64,000 nt of DNA. Source: CAWBYL01 sp963793025 (GTDB taxonomy: Bacteria > Actinomycetota > Acidimicrobiia > Acidimicrobiales > Acidimicrobilacustridaceae). The stretch covers positions 124,001 to 188,000 of the forward strand of contig CAWBYL010000006.1 in the NCBI GenBank assembly GCA_963793025.1, in the 5' to 3' direction. Under the pieces are notes generated by a model that saw only the letters and a list, made by a program, of their open reading frames with translations, searched no databases and was not told the origin of the DNA. How positions within the stretch are numbered: the first letter of the stretch is position 1; the number at the start of each line of letters is the position of its first letter. A program made the translations under genes and the position numbers. Shown here piece after piece: positions 1 to 9,442 of the stretch.

Positions 1-612
1 CCACGGTGTGTGCTTGCCGAAGGCGTGACGCCACCAGTCCTTGAAGTCGGCCAGCCCCGCCTTGGCCGCCAGCCGGCGGTCGGGTCCGTACACCCAGTGC
101 CGAGGAAAGGTGCTGGCACCCAGCAGCTCGAAGTCCGAGCGGCCGTCGGTGTGGATCGTGAGGCTGAGGGTCGACCAGACCGTCGGGGCCTCGAACTTCA
201 CGAACGGCGCGCGGTTCACCCGGCGAGGCGCCGGAACCGCGGTGTGACCGCCGACGGTCTGCACGAAGCGCGCCGACGTGGGACCGATCTCCGGTGGCTG
301 CTGGATGTCGGGAAAGGCGATGGCGGCGAAGGTGGAGCCCCGCCCGCCGAGGCGGACGGTCGTGGCCCCCATGACGATCCCCCCGCAGTAGCCGGCGTCG
401 ACGATGCGTCCGTCCTCGACGTCCACCCAGGCCGAGAGGTCGTTGGCGAAGCGGAAGCTGTCGCTCTCCTTCAGCGCGTCCAGATCGTCGATGACGTCCG
501 GTGGCGGCGGGTCGTAGTGCGTGAACCCGGACGCGAAGATCGCCTTGTTGAGGCCGGTCACCGCCTCGGAGGGGATCCACGACAGGCTCGTCACGCTCGC
601 TTCTCGGCGCAT
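1..612 (-). CDS. Uncharacterised protein, 3' end outside window
   Basis: An open frame of 204 codons runs from an ATG at 612 to the left edge without a stop, so the protein is C-terminally incomplete here. The start is well supported: GAGGAGG lies about 7 bases upstream of the ATG. The protein begins MRREASVTSLSWIPSEAVTG and reads as a normal soluble protein without membrane segments; the stretch HWVYGPDRRLAAKAGLADF near the edge is well conserved in character. I do not recognise the family. It is divergent from the cyclase gene at 781, and the shared 168-bp gap contains a 14-bp palindrome that could control both. Confidence 0.7.
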   Translation of the reverse strand, partial: MRREASVTSLSWIPSEAVTGLNKAIFASGFTHYDPPPPDVIDDLDALKESDSFRFANDLSAWVDVEDGRIVDAGYCGGIVMGATTVRLGGRGSTFAAIAFPDIQQPPEIGPTSARFVQTVGGHTAVPAPRRVNRAPFVKFEAPTVWSTLSLTIHTDGRSDFELLGASTFPRHWVYGPDRRLAAKAGLADFKDWWRHAFGKHTPW

Positions 613-716
613 GGTCGATCCTCCTCATCGGCTCGCTCGACCCGATGGCCGGGCTCTGTTCGGACCGTACCGAGCCGGGCTCCCACCGCCGAGGGCGCCA
701 TCCGGTGGCTCGTGGG

Positions 717-730
717 GGGTGCTGGCACCC
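717..730. promoter_or_regulatory. Palindromic operator-like box GGGTGCTGGCACCC
   Basis: Perfect 14-bp palindrome centred about 57 bp upstream of the cyclase start at 781 and lying in the divergent gap with the 612 gene. A one-mismatch relative (GGGTGCTAGCGCCC) sits at 9427-9440 at a similar distance from another signalling gene. The symmetry and placement suit a NarL/LuxR-type response-regulator site; the regulator at 9443-10117 is the obvious candidate by proximity. Binding is inferred only. Confidence 0.5.
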
Positions 731-780
731 GTGAGTCCGGGGTCCTGGCGCCCTTCCGCCGGCCGGCCCGATGGACGCAA

Positions 781-2110
781 ATGGAACCCGTGGAGCGGAT
801 CACGGTCTTCCTGGCCGACGACAACCTCATCGTTCGAGAGGGCGTGCGCGCCCTGCTCGGGATCGAGGACGACCTCGAGGTCGTGGGGGTGGCCGCCGAC
901 TACGACGAGCTCGTCGCCGGTGCCGACGCGATCGGCACCACAGGTCGTCGTCACCGACATCCGGATGCCGCCCAACTTCCAGAACGAGGGCATCGAAGCG
1001 GCGAAGGTCGTCCGCAAGCTCCACCCCGGCACCGGGGTGGTGATCCTCTCGCAGTACGACGAACCCGAGTACGCCATCTCCCTGCTGGCCGAGGGCGCCG
1101 CCGGCTACGCCTACCTGCTGAAGGATCGGGTGAGTGACGGCAACCGGTTGGCCCGGGCCATCCGGGAGGTGGCCACCGGCGGATCGATGCTCGATCCCGA
1201 GATCGTCGCCGCGCTGGTCTCGCCGGTTCGTGACGACGGTGACCTCTCGGCGGAGGAGGACCTCCTCCTCGAACAGGTGGCGGCCGGCCGGCCGGTGAAG
1301 GCGATCGCCTCCACGATGCAGACCACCCCCGAGGCGGTGAACGACGCCATCGAGGAGCTGTTCCTCACGCTCGCCCACGGGGCCAGCGCCGGTCGGGAGA
1401 GTGCGCTGCGCCGCCTGCGCCTGTTGCAGAAGGCGATCCTCGACCGTGAGGAGCAGGGTGAGACGCTGAGCCGCCTGCTCCCCGGCGGTCTGGCCGAGAA
1501 GCTGCGCAGCGATCGTGGGGCGATCGACCGGACCGAGCGGCTGACCGTGACCGTGCTGATGTCGGACGTCCGGGGCTACACGGGCATCGCCGAGGTGACC
1601 GATCCGACGGTGCTGGCCCGCCAGCTGAACAACCACCGGGCCGAGATGAACGCGGCGATCCTGGACGAGGGCGGCACGGTCATGCAGTACGTGGGTGACG
1701 CGGTGATGGCGGTGTTCGGGGCGCCGTTCCCCCAAGCCGACCACGCGACCCGGGCGGTGGCGGCGGCGTGTGCGATGCACCGCCGCCAGGGCCTGCTCGA
1801 CGAGAAGTGGGCCACCGAGGACCTGTCGTCGTTCGGGCTCGGCATCGGTCTGTCCACGGGCGACGTCGCCGCCGCCATGCTGGGCAGCGACGAGCGCCTC
1901 GAGTACACGCTGGTGGGCGACACGGTGAACCTGGCCCAGCGGCTCCAGGACCTCGCCCGGCCCTCGGGCGTGACCGTCCTGAGCGGGGCGACGCTCGCCG
2001 CGCTCCATCCGCCTCCGGAGTGTGAGGCGCTACCTCTGCAGCAGGTGAAGGGTCGCGAGTCCCCCGTGCTGGCGTACCGTTTGCCGACCGAGCGAAAGGC
2101 TGGTCCATGA
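781..2110 (+). CDS. Response regulator fused to class III nucleotide cyclase (frameshifted)
   Basis: After repair of one frameshift near 930-955 the product is about 443 residues. Residues 1-125 form a receiver: acidic pair in FLADDN, phospho-acceptor Asp in VVTDIRMPP, Lys in YLLKDRV. Residues ~155-200 (LSAEEDLLLEQVAAGRP...) align by eye with a LuxR/GerE helix-turn-helix but look degenerate. The C-terminal ~230 residues are a class III adenylate/guanylate cyclase domain, with metal-binding Asps in MSDVRGYT and QYVGDAVMAVFG and transition-state Asn/Arg in GDTVNLAQRL; the usual purine-selecting Lys before GD is Gln, so substrate and activity are uncertain. The receiver resembles that of the regulator at 9443-10117. 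The frameshift splits REC between frames; it may be a sequencing error. The stop overlaps the ABC ATPase start (ATGA). Confidence 0.8.
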
Positions 2111-2850
2111 CTGACACCGAGCAGGTGCTCACGGTCCGGGGTCTGCGCAAGACCTTCGAGGCCGAGCTGGCCCCCGTTCGTGCCGTCCGGGGTGTCGACC
2201 TGCAGGCCCGGCGGGGCGAGTTCCTCGCCATCATGGGGCCGTCGGGCTGCGGGAAGTCGACGCTGCTGAACCTCGTCGCCGGCCTCGACGTGGCCGACGA
2301 GGGCGATCATCACGATCGACGGCCAGGCAATCACCGGCCTCTCCGAGGACGGCCTGGCGCGGATGCGCCGGATCGGCACATCGGCGTGGTCTTCCAGTTC
2401 TTCAACCTGCTCGAGGGCATGACCGCCCTGGAGAACGTCGTGCTGCCGGCGGTGATCGCCGGCTCGAAGCGGCGCGCCGCCGAGACCCGCGCCCGGGATC
2501 TGCTCGATCTGCTCGGCCTCGGCGACAAGACCTCGGAGATGCCGGCGGTGCTCTCCGGTGGTCAGCGGCAACGGTTGGCCATCGCCCGGGCGCTGGCCAA
2601 CGAGCCCACGCTGCTGCTCGCCGACGAACCGACCGGTGCGCTCGACAGCGAGGGGGGGCGGGAGGTGCTCGAGCTGTTCCGACGACTCCACGTCGACGGT
2701 CAGACGATCTTGATGGTGACCCACAGCGACGAGGTGGCCGCCGGCGCGGACCGGATCGTCCAGATGCGCGATGGTCGCATCGAGGGTGAGGCCGCTCCCG
2801 CCGATCCCGATCGGGTCGCCGTCTCGGCTGAGCCCGTCAGCCCGATCTGA
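2107..2850 (+). CDS. ABC transporter ATP-binding protein, MacB/LolD type
   Basis: 247-residue ATPase that would power the FtsX-type permease encoded next. Visible motifs are Walker A GPSGCGKST (~residue 44), Q-loop VVFQFFNLLEGMT, signature LSGGQRQR, Walker B LLLADEPTGALD and H-loop VTHSDE. Residues ~68-91 read as nonsense (GDHHDRRPGNHRPL); shifting frame across about 2309-2380 gives IITIDGQAITGLSEDGLARM followed by RRRHIGVVFQ, the normal family sequence. So two indels cancel each other (about +1 then +2) and the frame stays open. Whether the displaced segment exists in the living cell or is an assembly error cannot be decided here. It starts by ATGA overlap with the cyclase gene, indicating co-transcription. 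Confidence 0.9.
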   Translation: MTDTEQVLTVRGLRKTFEAELAPVRAVRGVDLQARRGEFLAIMGPSGCGKSTLLNLVAGLDVADEGDHHDRRPGNHRPLRGRPGADAPDRHIGVVFQFFNLLEGMTALENVVLPAVIAGSKRRAAETRARDLLDLLGLGDKTSEMPAVLSGGQRQRLAIARALANEPTLLLADEPTGALDSEGGREVLELFRRLHVDGQTILMVTHSDEVAAGADRIVQMRDGRIEGEAAPADPDRVAVSAEPVSPI

Positions 2851-2862
2851 TCGACGTCGGAG

Positions 2863-5364
2863 ATGGCCGCGTTCGGCTCTGCCTCCGCAGCCGGCTCCGC
2901 ACCAGTGGGCGCGGCGCTCTGGGTCTGGTGGTGCTCGTGGGGCTGGCCGGCGGGCTCTCGCTCGGGGCTCTCGGCATCGCCCGGCGAACCGATCGGGCTT
3001 TCGATCGGATGGTCGAGCGGACGAGCGCACCCGATCTCATGGTCAACCCCGACCAGGAGCCCTACACCGACGAGCGCTACCAGCAGATCAAGGCGCTACC
3101 GGGGGTCGAGCAGGCCGGGGTCGCAGTGAGCGCGGCCATCGTGCCGTGGGGTTCGACCGGGCTGCGGGACATGTCGACGTATCCCGGAGCGTTGGCGAGC
3201 GTGGACGGCTTCGGGTACGACGTGGCTCGCCCTGTCGTCGACGTGGGGCGGATGCCCGATCCCGCCGACGCCGACGAGGTCTACCTCGATCGCAGCTCCG
3301 CCGATCGCCTCGACCTCGGCGTCGGCGACGTCCTCGATGTCGGGGTGCTCGACGGTGGGGTCTTCGGACAGCCGCTGACCCTCGCCACGCTCGACACCCA
3401 GCCGCAGTGGGAGCGTCTCGGAGGCGTGGCCGACGGTTCCACTGGCTCCGAGGCGAGGTTGACCGTCGTCGGCATCGGGGTGGCGGCCGACTCCATGGTG
3501 CTCGACGAGGGACTGGCCCCGCCGGGGATCCTGGTGACCCCGGCGTTCTGGGCGGCTCACGATCAACCGACCTTCGGATGGTGGGGAACGATGGTGCGGC
3601 TGCGCCCCGAGGCGGACCCCGAGGCCTTCAAGGCCGAGGTGGAGTCGATGTTCGCCGACAGCGGCGGCGTCGTGTTCCAGTCGATGGAGGCCAACCGGTC
3701 CAAGGTCGAGCGGGCGGTCCGCCCACAGGTCGTGGCCCTGGAGGTCTTCGCGGCCTTGATGGCGGCGGTCGGGCTGTTGCTGATCGCCCAGGCGATGTCA
3801 CGACGCCTCCAGCTCGATGCCGTCGACAACCCGACCCTCGACGCCCTGGGCCGGTCCCGGGTCGACCGGTTCCTCGTGAACGTGGCGACGGTGACCGCCG
3901 TCGCCCTGGCCGGGGCGGTCGCGAGCGTGGTCGTCGCCGTCGCCCTCTCACCGGTCGGCCCGCTCGGCGTGGCGCGCTCGGCTGACCCCCACGCCGGGAT
4001 CCTCGTCGACGGCGCCCTGCTCGGTTCTCGGCGCCTCGGCTCTGGTGCTCGTCGTGGTTCTCGTCTGTCTCTACCCGGCGTGGCGTCACGCCTCGGCCCG
4101 GGAATCCGGGCGACCCGCTCCCCGGTCGAGCCTGGGGGCCGCCCTTCTGGGATCCGGTCTGCCGGTGAGCGCCGTCACGGGCATCCGGTTCGCCATCGAA
4201 CCTGGTCGAGGGCGAACCGCGGTGCCGGTCCGATCCACGCTGCTCGGAGCCGTCACGGCGGTGGCCGTGGTCGCGGGGGCGCTCACGTTCTCCAGCAGCC
4301 TGAACCACCTGCTCGACACCCCCCGCCTCTACGGGTCGGACTGGGACGCTGTCGTCACGGGTGACACCAGCGCGGCCGACGACAGCGGAGCCGCCCTCCT
4401 CGAGCCCACGGCCGCCGCGTTGGCGGCGTCCTCCCAGGTCGAGGGCTACGCCGCCGCGGGGTCGGGCGCAGTGACACTGTCCGGAGCGGAGGTCCCCGCG
4501 GTCGGGTTCGCCCAAGGTGACCGACCCGTGCAGCTCACCTTGGTGGAAGGTCGGGCGCCGGCCACGTCGGACGAGGTCGTGCTCGGCTCGGCGACCATGC
4601 GGGACCTCGATCTGACCGTGGGCGACAGTGTCGTCGTTGACGGCACCCCCCTGGAGGGCGGCGAGACCGGGCCGCCCTCCACCCTCGCCGTCGTCGGTCG
4701 GGCGGTGTTGCCCGGAATCGCCCAGTACTCCGGTTCGGACAAGCTGTCATTCGGACGTGGCGCCATCTTCACGGCCGACGGCTTGCAAGCCCACTCGCCG
4801 GTCAGCAACACGGTTGGCTTCGTGGTGAAGCTGGCCCCCGACGCCAGCCCTTCCTCGCTCGAGGACGAGCTCGCGAGCTCTGTCGTGATCCCCGGGGACG
4901 TCGAGTGGTACCTGACGGCGACGCCGACGAGCCGACCGTCTGACATCGTGAGCCTCGATCGCCTTCGCTCGACCCCGGTCGTCCTGTCGGGCCTGCTCGT
5001 GGTGCTGGTCGCGGGGACGGTGGCCAACGCGCTGTTGGCGGCCATACGCCGCCGCCGACGCGACCTCGCGGTCCTCGAGGTGTTCGGGGCCACCCGTCGT
5101 CAGGTGATGGCCACGGTGGCGTGGCAGGCCTCCACCATCGCGGTCGTCGGCATCCTGGTCGGCCTGCCCGTGGGCGTCGTCGCCGGCCGGTGGATCTGGA
5201 ATGCCCTCGCCTCCTCGATGGACACCATCGCCCCGCCGGTCGCCCCCACCATCGCCCTCTTCGGCACGGCCGTCGTCGTACTGGCGCTCACCAATCTGGT
5301 CAGCGTGGTCCCCGGCCTGCGCGCCGCCCGCATGCGCCCCGCCCACGCCTTGAGATCGGAGTAG
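2863..5364 (+). CDS. FtsX-like ABC transporter permease (two frameshifts)
   Basis: Large permease with two FtsX-type regions, predicted ~830 residues in the cytoplasmic membrane, partner of the preceding ATPase. The coding signal lies in one frame from ~2866 to ~4024 (first helix GLVVLVGLAGGLSLGALGIA, then a long extracytoplasmic domain, then helices around 3730-3990) and in another from ~4025 to 5364 (second periplasmic domain, then three helices ending VVPGLRAARMRPAHALRSE, the typical C-terminus). The ATG at 2863 is out of frame with the first helix unless one base is missing near 2866. An extra T in the TT at 4025-4026 explains the second break. MacB-like systems export peptides, antibiotics or lipids, or act in mechanotransmission; the substrate is unknown. 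Confidence 0.75.
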
Positions 5365-5367
5365 GAC

Positions 5368-7501
5368 GTGTCCACGGTGATCGAACGAAGCACATCCCGC
5401 GAGGAGACGTCGTCGCTGTCGTACCGTTCGTCGCGTTCGGCGGGACCGGTGGCGGTCGTCGGCGTGCTGGCGCTGGTGGCCGTCGCACTGGCGGTGTGGG
5501 CCACAGTCGAGGGATCGGGTGGACGGTGGATCGTCGTCGCCGTCGCCGTGGGGGGCTGGGCCGGTTGCGGGTTCGTGGTCGTGCTCCGGCGAGGGACTCT
5601 TCCCCTCGGGCCGCTGATGGCTCTCGTCGCGGTCACGGGCGGCGTGGCCGTCGCCGGTTCGGCCGCCTTCGGCGCTCATGGTCGCGAGGCATCGGCTGGG
5701 GTGCGCCTCGTCGGCGACGCTCTGCTCGTGGCCGTGCTGTTCCACGTGGCGATGTCGGTTCCTTCCGGCCGTCTGGTGACGCCGTGGCGCCGGGTCCTGG
5801 TCGGTGCCGGCTATGTCGCCGCCGTCGCGCTGGTGGCGATCCGGTGGAACGACCGCGGCGATGTTCCGGTCGGTGCGTTGGTCGTGCTGGGCGCGGCGTT
5901 CGCCGCGATCGCGGCGGCCAACTTCGTGGTCTCGTGCCGGGCCGCCGGTCGAACCGAGCGAGCCGCCCTCCAGTGGATGGGTTGGGGTGTTGTCACCACC
6001 GTCGCGGTGACACTGTTCGCGTGGGGGCTCGACGCCCTCGTGGGGTGGCCCGGCCAAACGGCCCTCATCGCCCTGGCCGCGTCGGTGCTCGTGCCGCTGG
6101 CCTTCGTCGCGTCCACCTTCGATTCGATGCTGGCGCTCGTCGACCGACTCCTGGTGCACACCTTCGTGACGGTCGGGCTCGTCGCCCTGGTCGGCCTCGT
6201 CTACTTCTTCGTGGTCGTGGGTCTGGGTCGGGTCCCCGACGAGAGCGAGCGTTCGGTCCTCGGGCTCTCCATGGTCGCCGCCGGACTGGCGGCCGTGCTC
6301 GCCCTCCCGGCCCGCCGTCGGTTGGAGCAGCTGGCGAACCAGCGTGTGTACGGCGAACGGCGCGCCCCGGACGACGCATTGAAGGCCTTCGCCACCCGCA
6401 TGTCACGCGTGGTGCCCATGGACGAGCTGCTCCTGCAGCTGGCGGAGTCGTTGCGCAAGACGATGGCGCTCACCGCCGCCGAGATCTGGACCGGCGCCGA
6501 CGGCAGCTACGAGCGGGTGGCGTCCGTCCCCGACCGTGGTGAGGCCCGGCTGTCGCTCAGCGGCGAGGAGCTCACGGTGGTGGCTCGGGCTCACGTGTCG
6601 GGCAACGCGTGGGTCCAGGTGTGGATGCCGTCGCTGCTCGTGGGTCGTCGGGACGAGCGCGCTGCGGGTCGCCTCCATCGCCCATCTCGGTGAGCTGCTG
6701 GGCTTGTTCGTGCTGGAGCGTCCGAGCGACGCCGGGACCTACACCGAGGAGGAGGACCAGGTCCTCATCGACCTCGCTCGCCAGGTCGGTCTCGCTCTCC
6801 ACAACGTGCGACTCGACTCGGCCCTGCAGGCATCGCTGGACGAGCTGAAGGAGCGGAACGACGAGCTGCAGGCCTCGCGGCTGCGCATCGTCAGCGCCGC
6901 CGACGAGTCCCGGCGTCGGATCGAGCGGAACCTGCACGACGGCGCCCAGCAGCATCTCGTCGCCATGGCCGTGAAGCTGGGCCTGGCCCGCCAGCTCGTG
7001 GGTGCCGACCAGGCCACCGCGGAGTCGATCCTCGAGGAGCTGCGGACCGACGTGCAGACGACGCTGTCGGAGCTGCGGGAGCTGGCCCACGGCATCTATC
7101 CGCCCCTGCTCAGGGATCGCGGGCTGGCCGAAGCCCTCCGGACCGCGGCCAACCGAGCCGTGCTGCCCGTGGACGTCCGGGCCGACGACGTGGGCCGCTA
7201 CCCCGGGGAGATGGAGGCGGCGGTCTACTTCTGTTGCCTCGAGGCGATGCAGAACGCGGGGAAGTACGCAGGGCCCGACGCCCGCATCACCGTGGCGGTG
7301 GCCGCCGACACTGATCGGCTGAGTTTTGCGGTGACCGATGACGGTCCGGGCTTCCAGCCCGGGGTGGGCCTGGACGGACACGGCTTCGTGAACATGCGAG
7401 ATCGCCTCGGTGCTCTCGGGGGCGAGCTCACGATCGAGTCGGCGCCGGGCCGTACGTGCATCATGGGTCGGATGCCGATCCAGCACGCAGGGCCGGAGTG
7501 A
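5368..7501 (+). CDS. NarL-class sensor histidine kinase (frameshifted)
   Basis: GTG start three bases after the permease stop. About 711 residues after removing one extra base near 6657-6660. Residues 1-~310 contain about eight membrane helices, then a GAF-like region (~330-470) reaching VLERPSDAGTYTEEEDQV, a short coiled coil (ALQASLDELKERNDELQASR), and a HisKA_3 dimerisation domain with phospho-accepting His in RRIERNLHDGAQQ (codon 6935-6937). The HATPase domain has EAMQNAGKYAG (N box) and DDGPGF / GHGFVNMRDRLGALGG (G boxes). The nearest NarL-type regulator is 9443-10117 on the opposite strand. Context suggests it senses a signal linked to the ABC transporter. Only the single indel interrupts it. 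Confidence 0.85.
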
Positions 7502-8952
7502 CCACCTCGCGATCCGGTGGCGGCCCGAACCGGGAGGCGGTCGTGGTCGGCTCCGGGCCCAACGGGTTGGTTGCCGCCGTCACGCTGGCGCGCGCCGGGT
7601 GGTCGGTCACCGTGCTCGAGGCCGAAGGGTCAGCCGGCGGCGGCACCCGATCGGCGGAGCTGACCCTCCCGGGCTTCGTGCACGACGTCTGCTCTGCCGT
7701 GCACCCGCTCGGTGTGGGCTCTCCGGCCCTGCGCGACCTCCCCCTTGCCGAGCACGGACTCCGGTGGCTGCAGCCCGACGCGCCCCTCGCCCACCCCCTC
7801 GGCGGTGAGCGGGTCGCCGTCCTCGAACGATCCATCGCCGCCACCGCCCGCCGGTTCGAAGGGTCCGACGAGCGGGCGTACCGACGTCTGATGGAGCCAC
7901 TGGAGCGCTCGGGATCGGCGCTGGTCGACTCGTTGTTGTCCCCGCTCTCGTTCCCACCCGGCGCCCCGTTGGCGTTGGCCCGCTACGGCTTGAGCGGCAT
8001 CCGATCGGCGAACGGGCTGGCTCGGTCGCGGTTCGACCACGACGAGGCCCGGGCCCTGATGGCGGGGCTGGCCGGCCACTCGATGCTGTCGCTGCGGGCC
8101 CCGATCACGGCGGGCTACGGCCTGATGCTCGGTCTCCTCGGCCACCTGGTCGGGTGGCCGGTCGCGAAGGGCGGGTCGCAGGCGATCGCCGACGCGCTGG
8201 TGTCCTTGCTGGAGGCCCATGGGGGCACGGTCGAGCTCGATCGACGAGTCTCGAGCCTGGCTGAGCTGCCGCCACGAGCGGTCGTGCTCCTCGACGTGAC
8301 GCCACGACAGGTGATCTCGCTCGCCGGCGACCAACTCCCCGACTCCTACCGCCGGCGACTGCAGCGGTTCCGGTACGGCCCCGGGGTCTTCAAGATCGAC
8401 TGGGCCCTCGACGGACCGATCCCGTGGAGCGCCCCCGGGTGTTCGCGCGCCGCGACCGTCCACGTCGGGGGAACGCTCGAGGAGGTCGCCCTCGCCGAGT
8501 CCGAGGTGGCGGCCGGCCGCCACCCGGCGCGCCCGTTCGTCCTGCTGGCCCAGGCGAGCGTGGTCGACCCGTCCCGGGCACCGGCCGGGGCCCACACCGG
8601 GTGGGCCTACTGCCATGTGCCTCACGGCTCGAGCGTCGACATGACGACCGCCATCGAGAGCCAGGTCGAACGGTTCGCCCCCGGTTTCCGAGACCTCGTC
8701 AAGGAGCGCCACGTGATGGGGCCGGCGGCCATGGAAGCACACGACGCCAACTACATCGGAGGCGACATCAACGGCGGCGTCGCCGACTTCCGGCAGTTCG
8801 TGGCCCGCCCGGTCCTGTCCCGGCGGCCCTGGGCCACTCCCGTCGACGGGGTCTACCTGTGCTCGTCGTCCACGCCTCCCGGTGGGGGAGTGCACGGAAT
8901 GTGCGGGTGGCACGCAGCGCGGTGCGTACTCCGCGACGAGCGGGTCAGCTGA
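7498..8952 (+). CDS. Phytoene-desaturase-like FAD/NAD(P) oxidoreductase
   Basis: 484-residue flavoprotein. The GTG at 7498 overlaps the kinase stop (GTGA), which I prefer to the upstream ATG at 7456 inside the kinase. The N-terminal Rossmann fingerprint VVGSGPNGLVAAVTLARAGW and following acidic residue (VLEAE) bind FAD; GGGTRSAELTLPGF matches the CrtI/phytoene dehydrogenase family. The C-terminus has the expected second FAD contact, GVYLCSSSTPPGGGVHGMCG. This branch of the family is widespread in actinobacteria with mostly unknown substrates; there is no carotenoid cluster nearby, so a carotenoid role is not supported. Its 3' end overlaps the convergent receiver gene by 8 bases. Confidence 0.85.
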   Translation: MTTSRSGGGPNREAVVVGSGPNGLVAAVTLARAGWSVTVLEAEGSAGGGTRSAELTLPGFVHDVCSAVHPLGVGSPALRDLPLAEHGLRWLQPDAPLAHPLGGERVAVLERSIAATARRFEGSDERAYRRLMEPLERSGSALVDSLLSPLSFPPGAPLALARYGLSGIRSANGLARSRFDHDEARALMAGLAGHSMLSLRAPITAGYGLMLGLLGHLVGWPVAKGGSQAIADALVSLLEAHGGTVELDRRVSSLAELPPRAVVLLDVTPRQVISLAGDQLPDSYRRRLQRFRYGPGVFKIDWALDGPIPWSAPGCSRAATVHVGGTLEEVALAESEVAAGRHPARPFVLLAQASVVDPSRAPAGAHTGWAYCHVPHGSSVDMTTAIESQVERFAPGFRDLVKERHVMGPAAMEAHDANYIGGDINGGVADFRQFVARPVLSRRPWATPVDGVYLCSSSTPPGGGVHGMCGWHAARCVLRDERVS

Positions 8953-9370
8953 CCGGTCGGTGCTCGTCCCAGACGTCACGCACGAGTGAGGGGCTGAAGT
9001 CCTCCTTGTGCACGTAGGCGACGGCCCCGCACGTGCGAGCGTCCGAGGGAAGGTCCGCCGCGGTGTAGGTCGAGAGGAGCACGACCACGGTGTCGGGGCG
9101 GTCCGAGAGGATCTGCCGGGTGGCTTCGATCCCGTTCACCCCGGGCAGGTTGATGTCCATGAGGACCAGGTCCGGGTGGAGCGACGACGCGGCCCGAACC
9201 GCGTCCTCGCCGGACTCGGCCTCGCCGACGACGGCGAAGCCAGGGGCCAGCGTCACGACGGTGCGGGCCACGTTCCGGAACGGCGCCTGGTCGTCCACGA
9301 TCAGGACCGATGCATCCGTGGGTTCGCTGTCGATGTCGGTCTCCTTCTCCATCGCGGCCGTGCGCACCAC
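8945..9370 (-). CDS. Single-domain response regulator
   Basis: 141-residue receiver domain with no output domain. Phosphorylation residues are intact: acidic pair in VLIVDDQ, acceptor Asp in LVLMDINLPG, Thr/Ser in LLSTYT, Lys in YVHKEDF. The GTG at 9370 is used here; an ATG at 9352 (MEKETDID) is equally possible. It may act as a phosphate sink or by protein contact, as CheY-like proteins do. A near-palindrome at 9427-9440 lies about 57 bp upstream of the GTG, the same spacing as the related box before the cyclase gene. Confidence 0.85.
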   Translation of the reverse strand: MVRTAAMEKETDIDSEPTDASVLIVDDQAPFRNVARTVVTLAPGFAVVGEAESGEDAVRAASSLHPDLVLMDINLPGVNGIEATRQILSDRPDTVVVLLSTYTAADLPSDARTCGAVAYVHKEDFSPSLVRDVWDEHRPVS

Positions 9371-9426
9371 GACATGGTCCCACTCGGGATCGTCTGCGCC
9401 CAGGGTGGGCGCCCCCTCGTCGATGG

Positions 9427-9440
9427 GGGTGCTAGCGCCC
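9427..9440. promoter_or_regulatory. Near-palindrome GGGTGCTAGCGCCC, related to box at 717
   Basis: Fourteen bases in the 72-bp gap between two minus-strand regulators, differing from a perfect palindrome at one base and matching the 717-730 box in 12 of 14 positions. It sits upstream of the single-domain regulator start at 9370. The shared sequence and spacing suggest one regulator acts at both; inference only. Confidence 0.45.
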
Positions 9441-9442
9441 CG

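Noticed and set aside
7456..7497. Upstream ATG start for the phytoene-desaturase-like gene
   Set aside because: It would place 14 extra residues inside the kinase gene; the GTG overlapping the kinase stop is better placed just before the FAD-binding motif.
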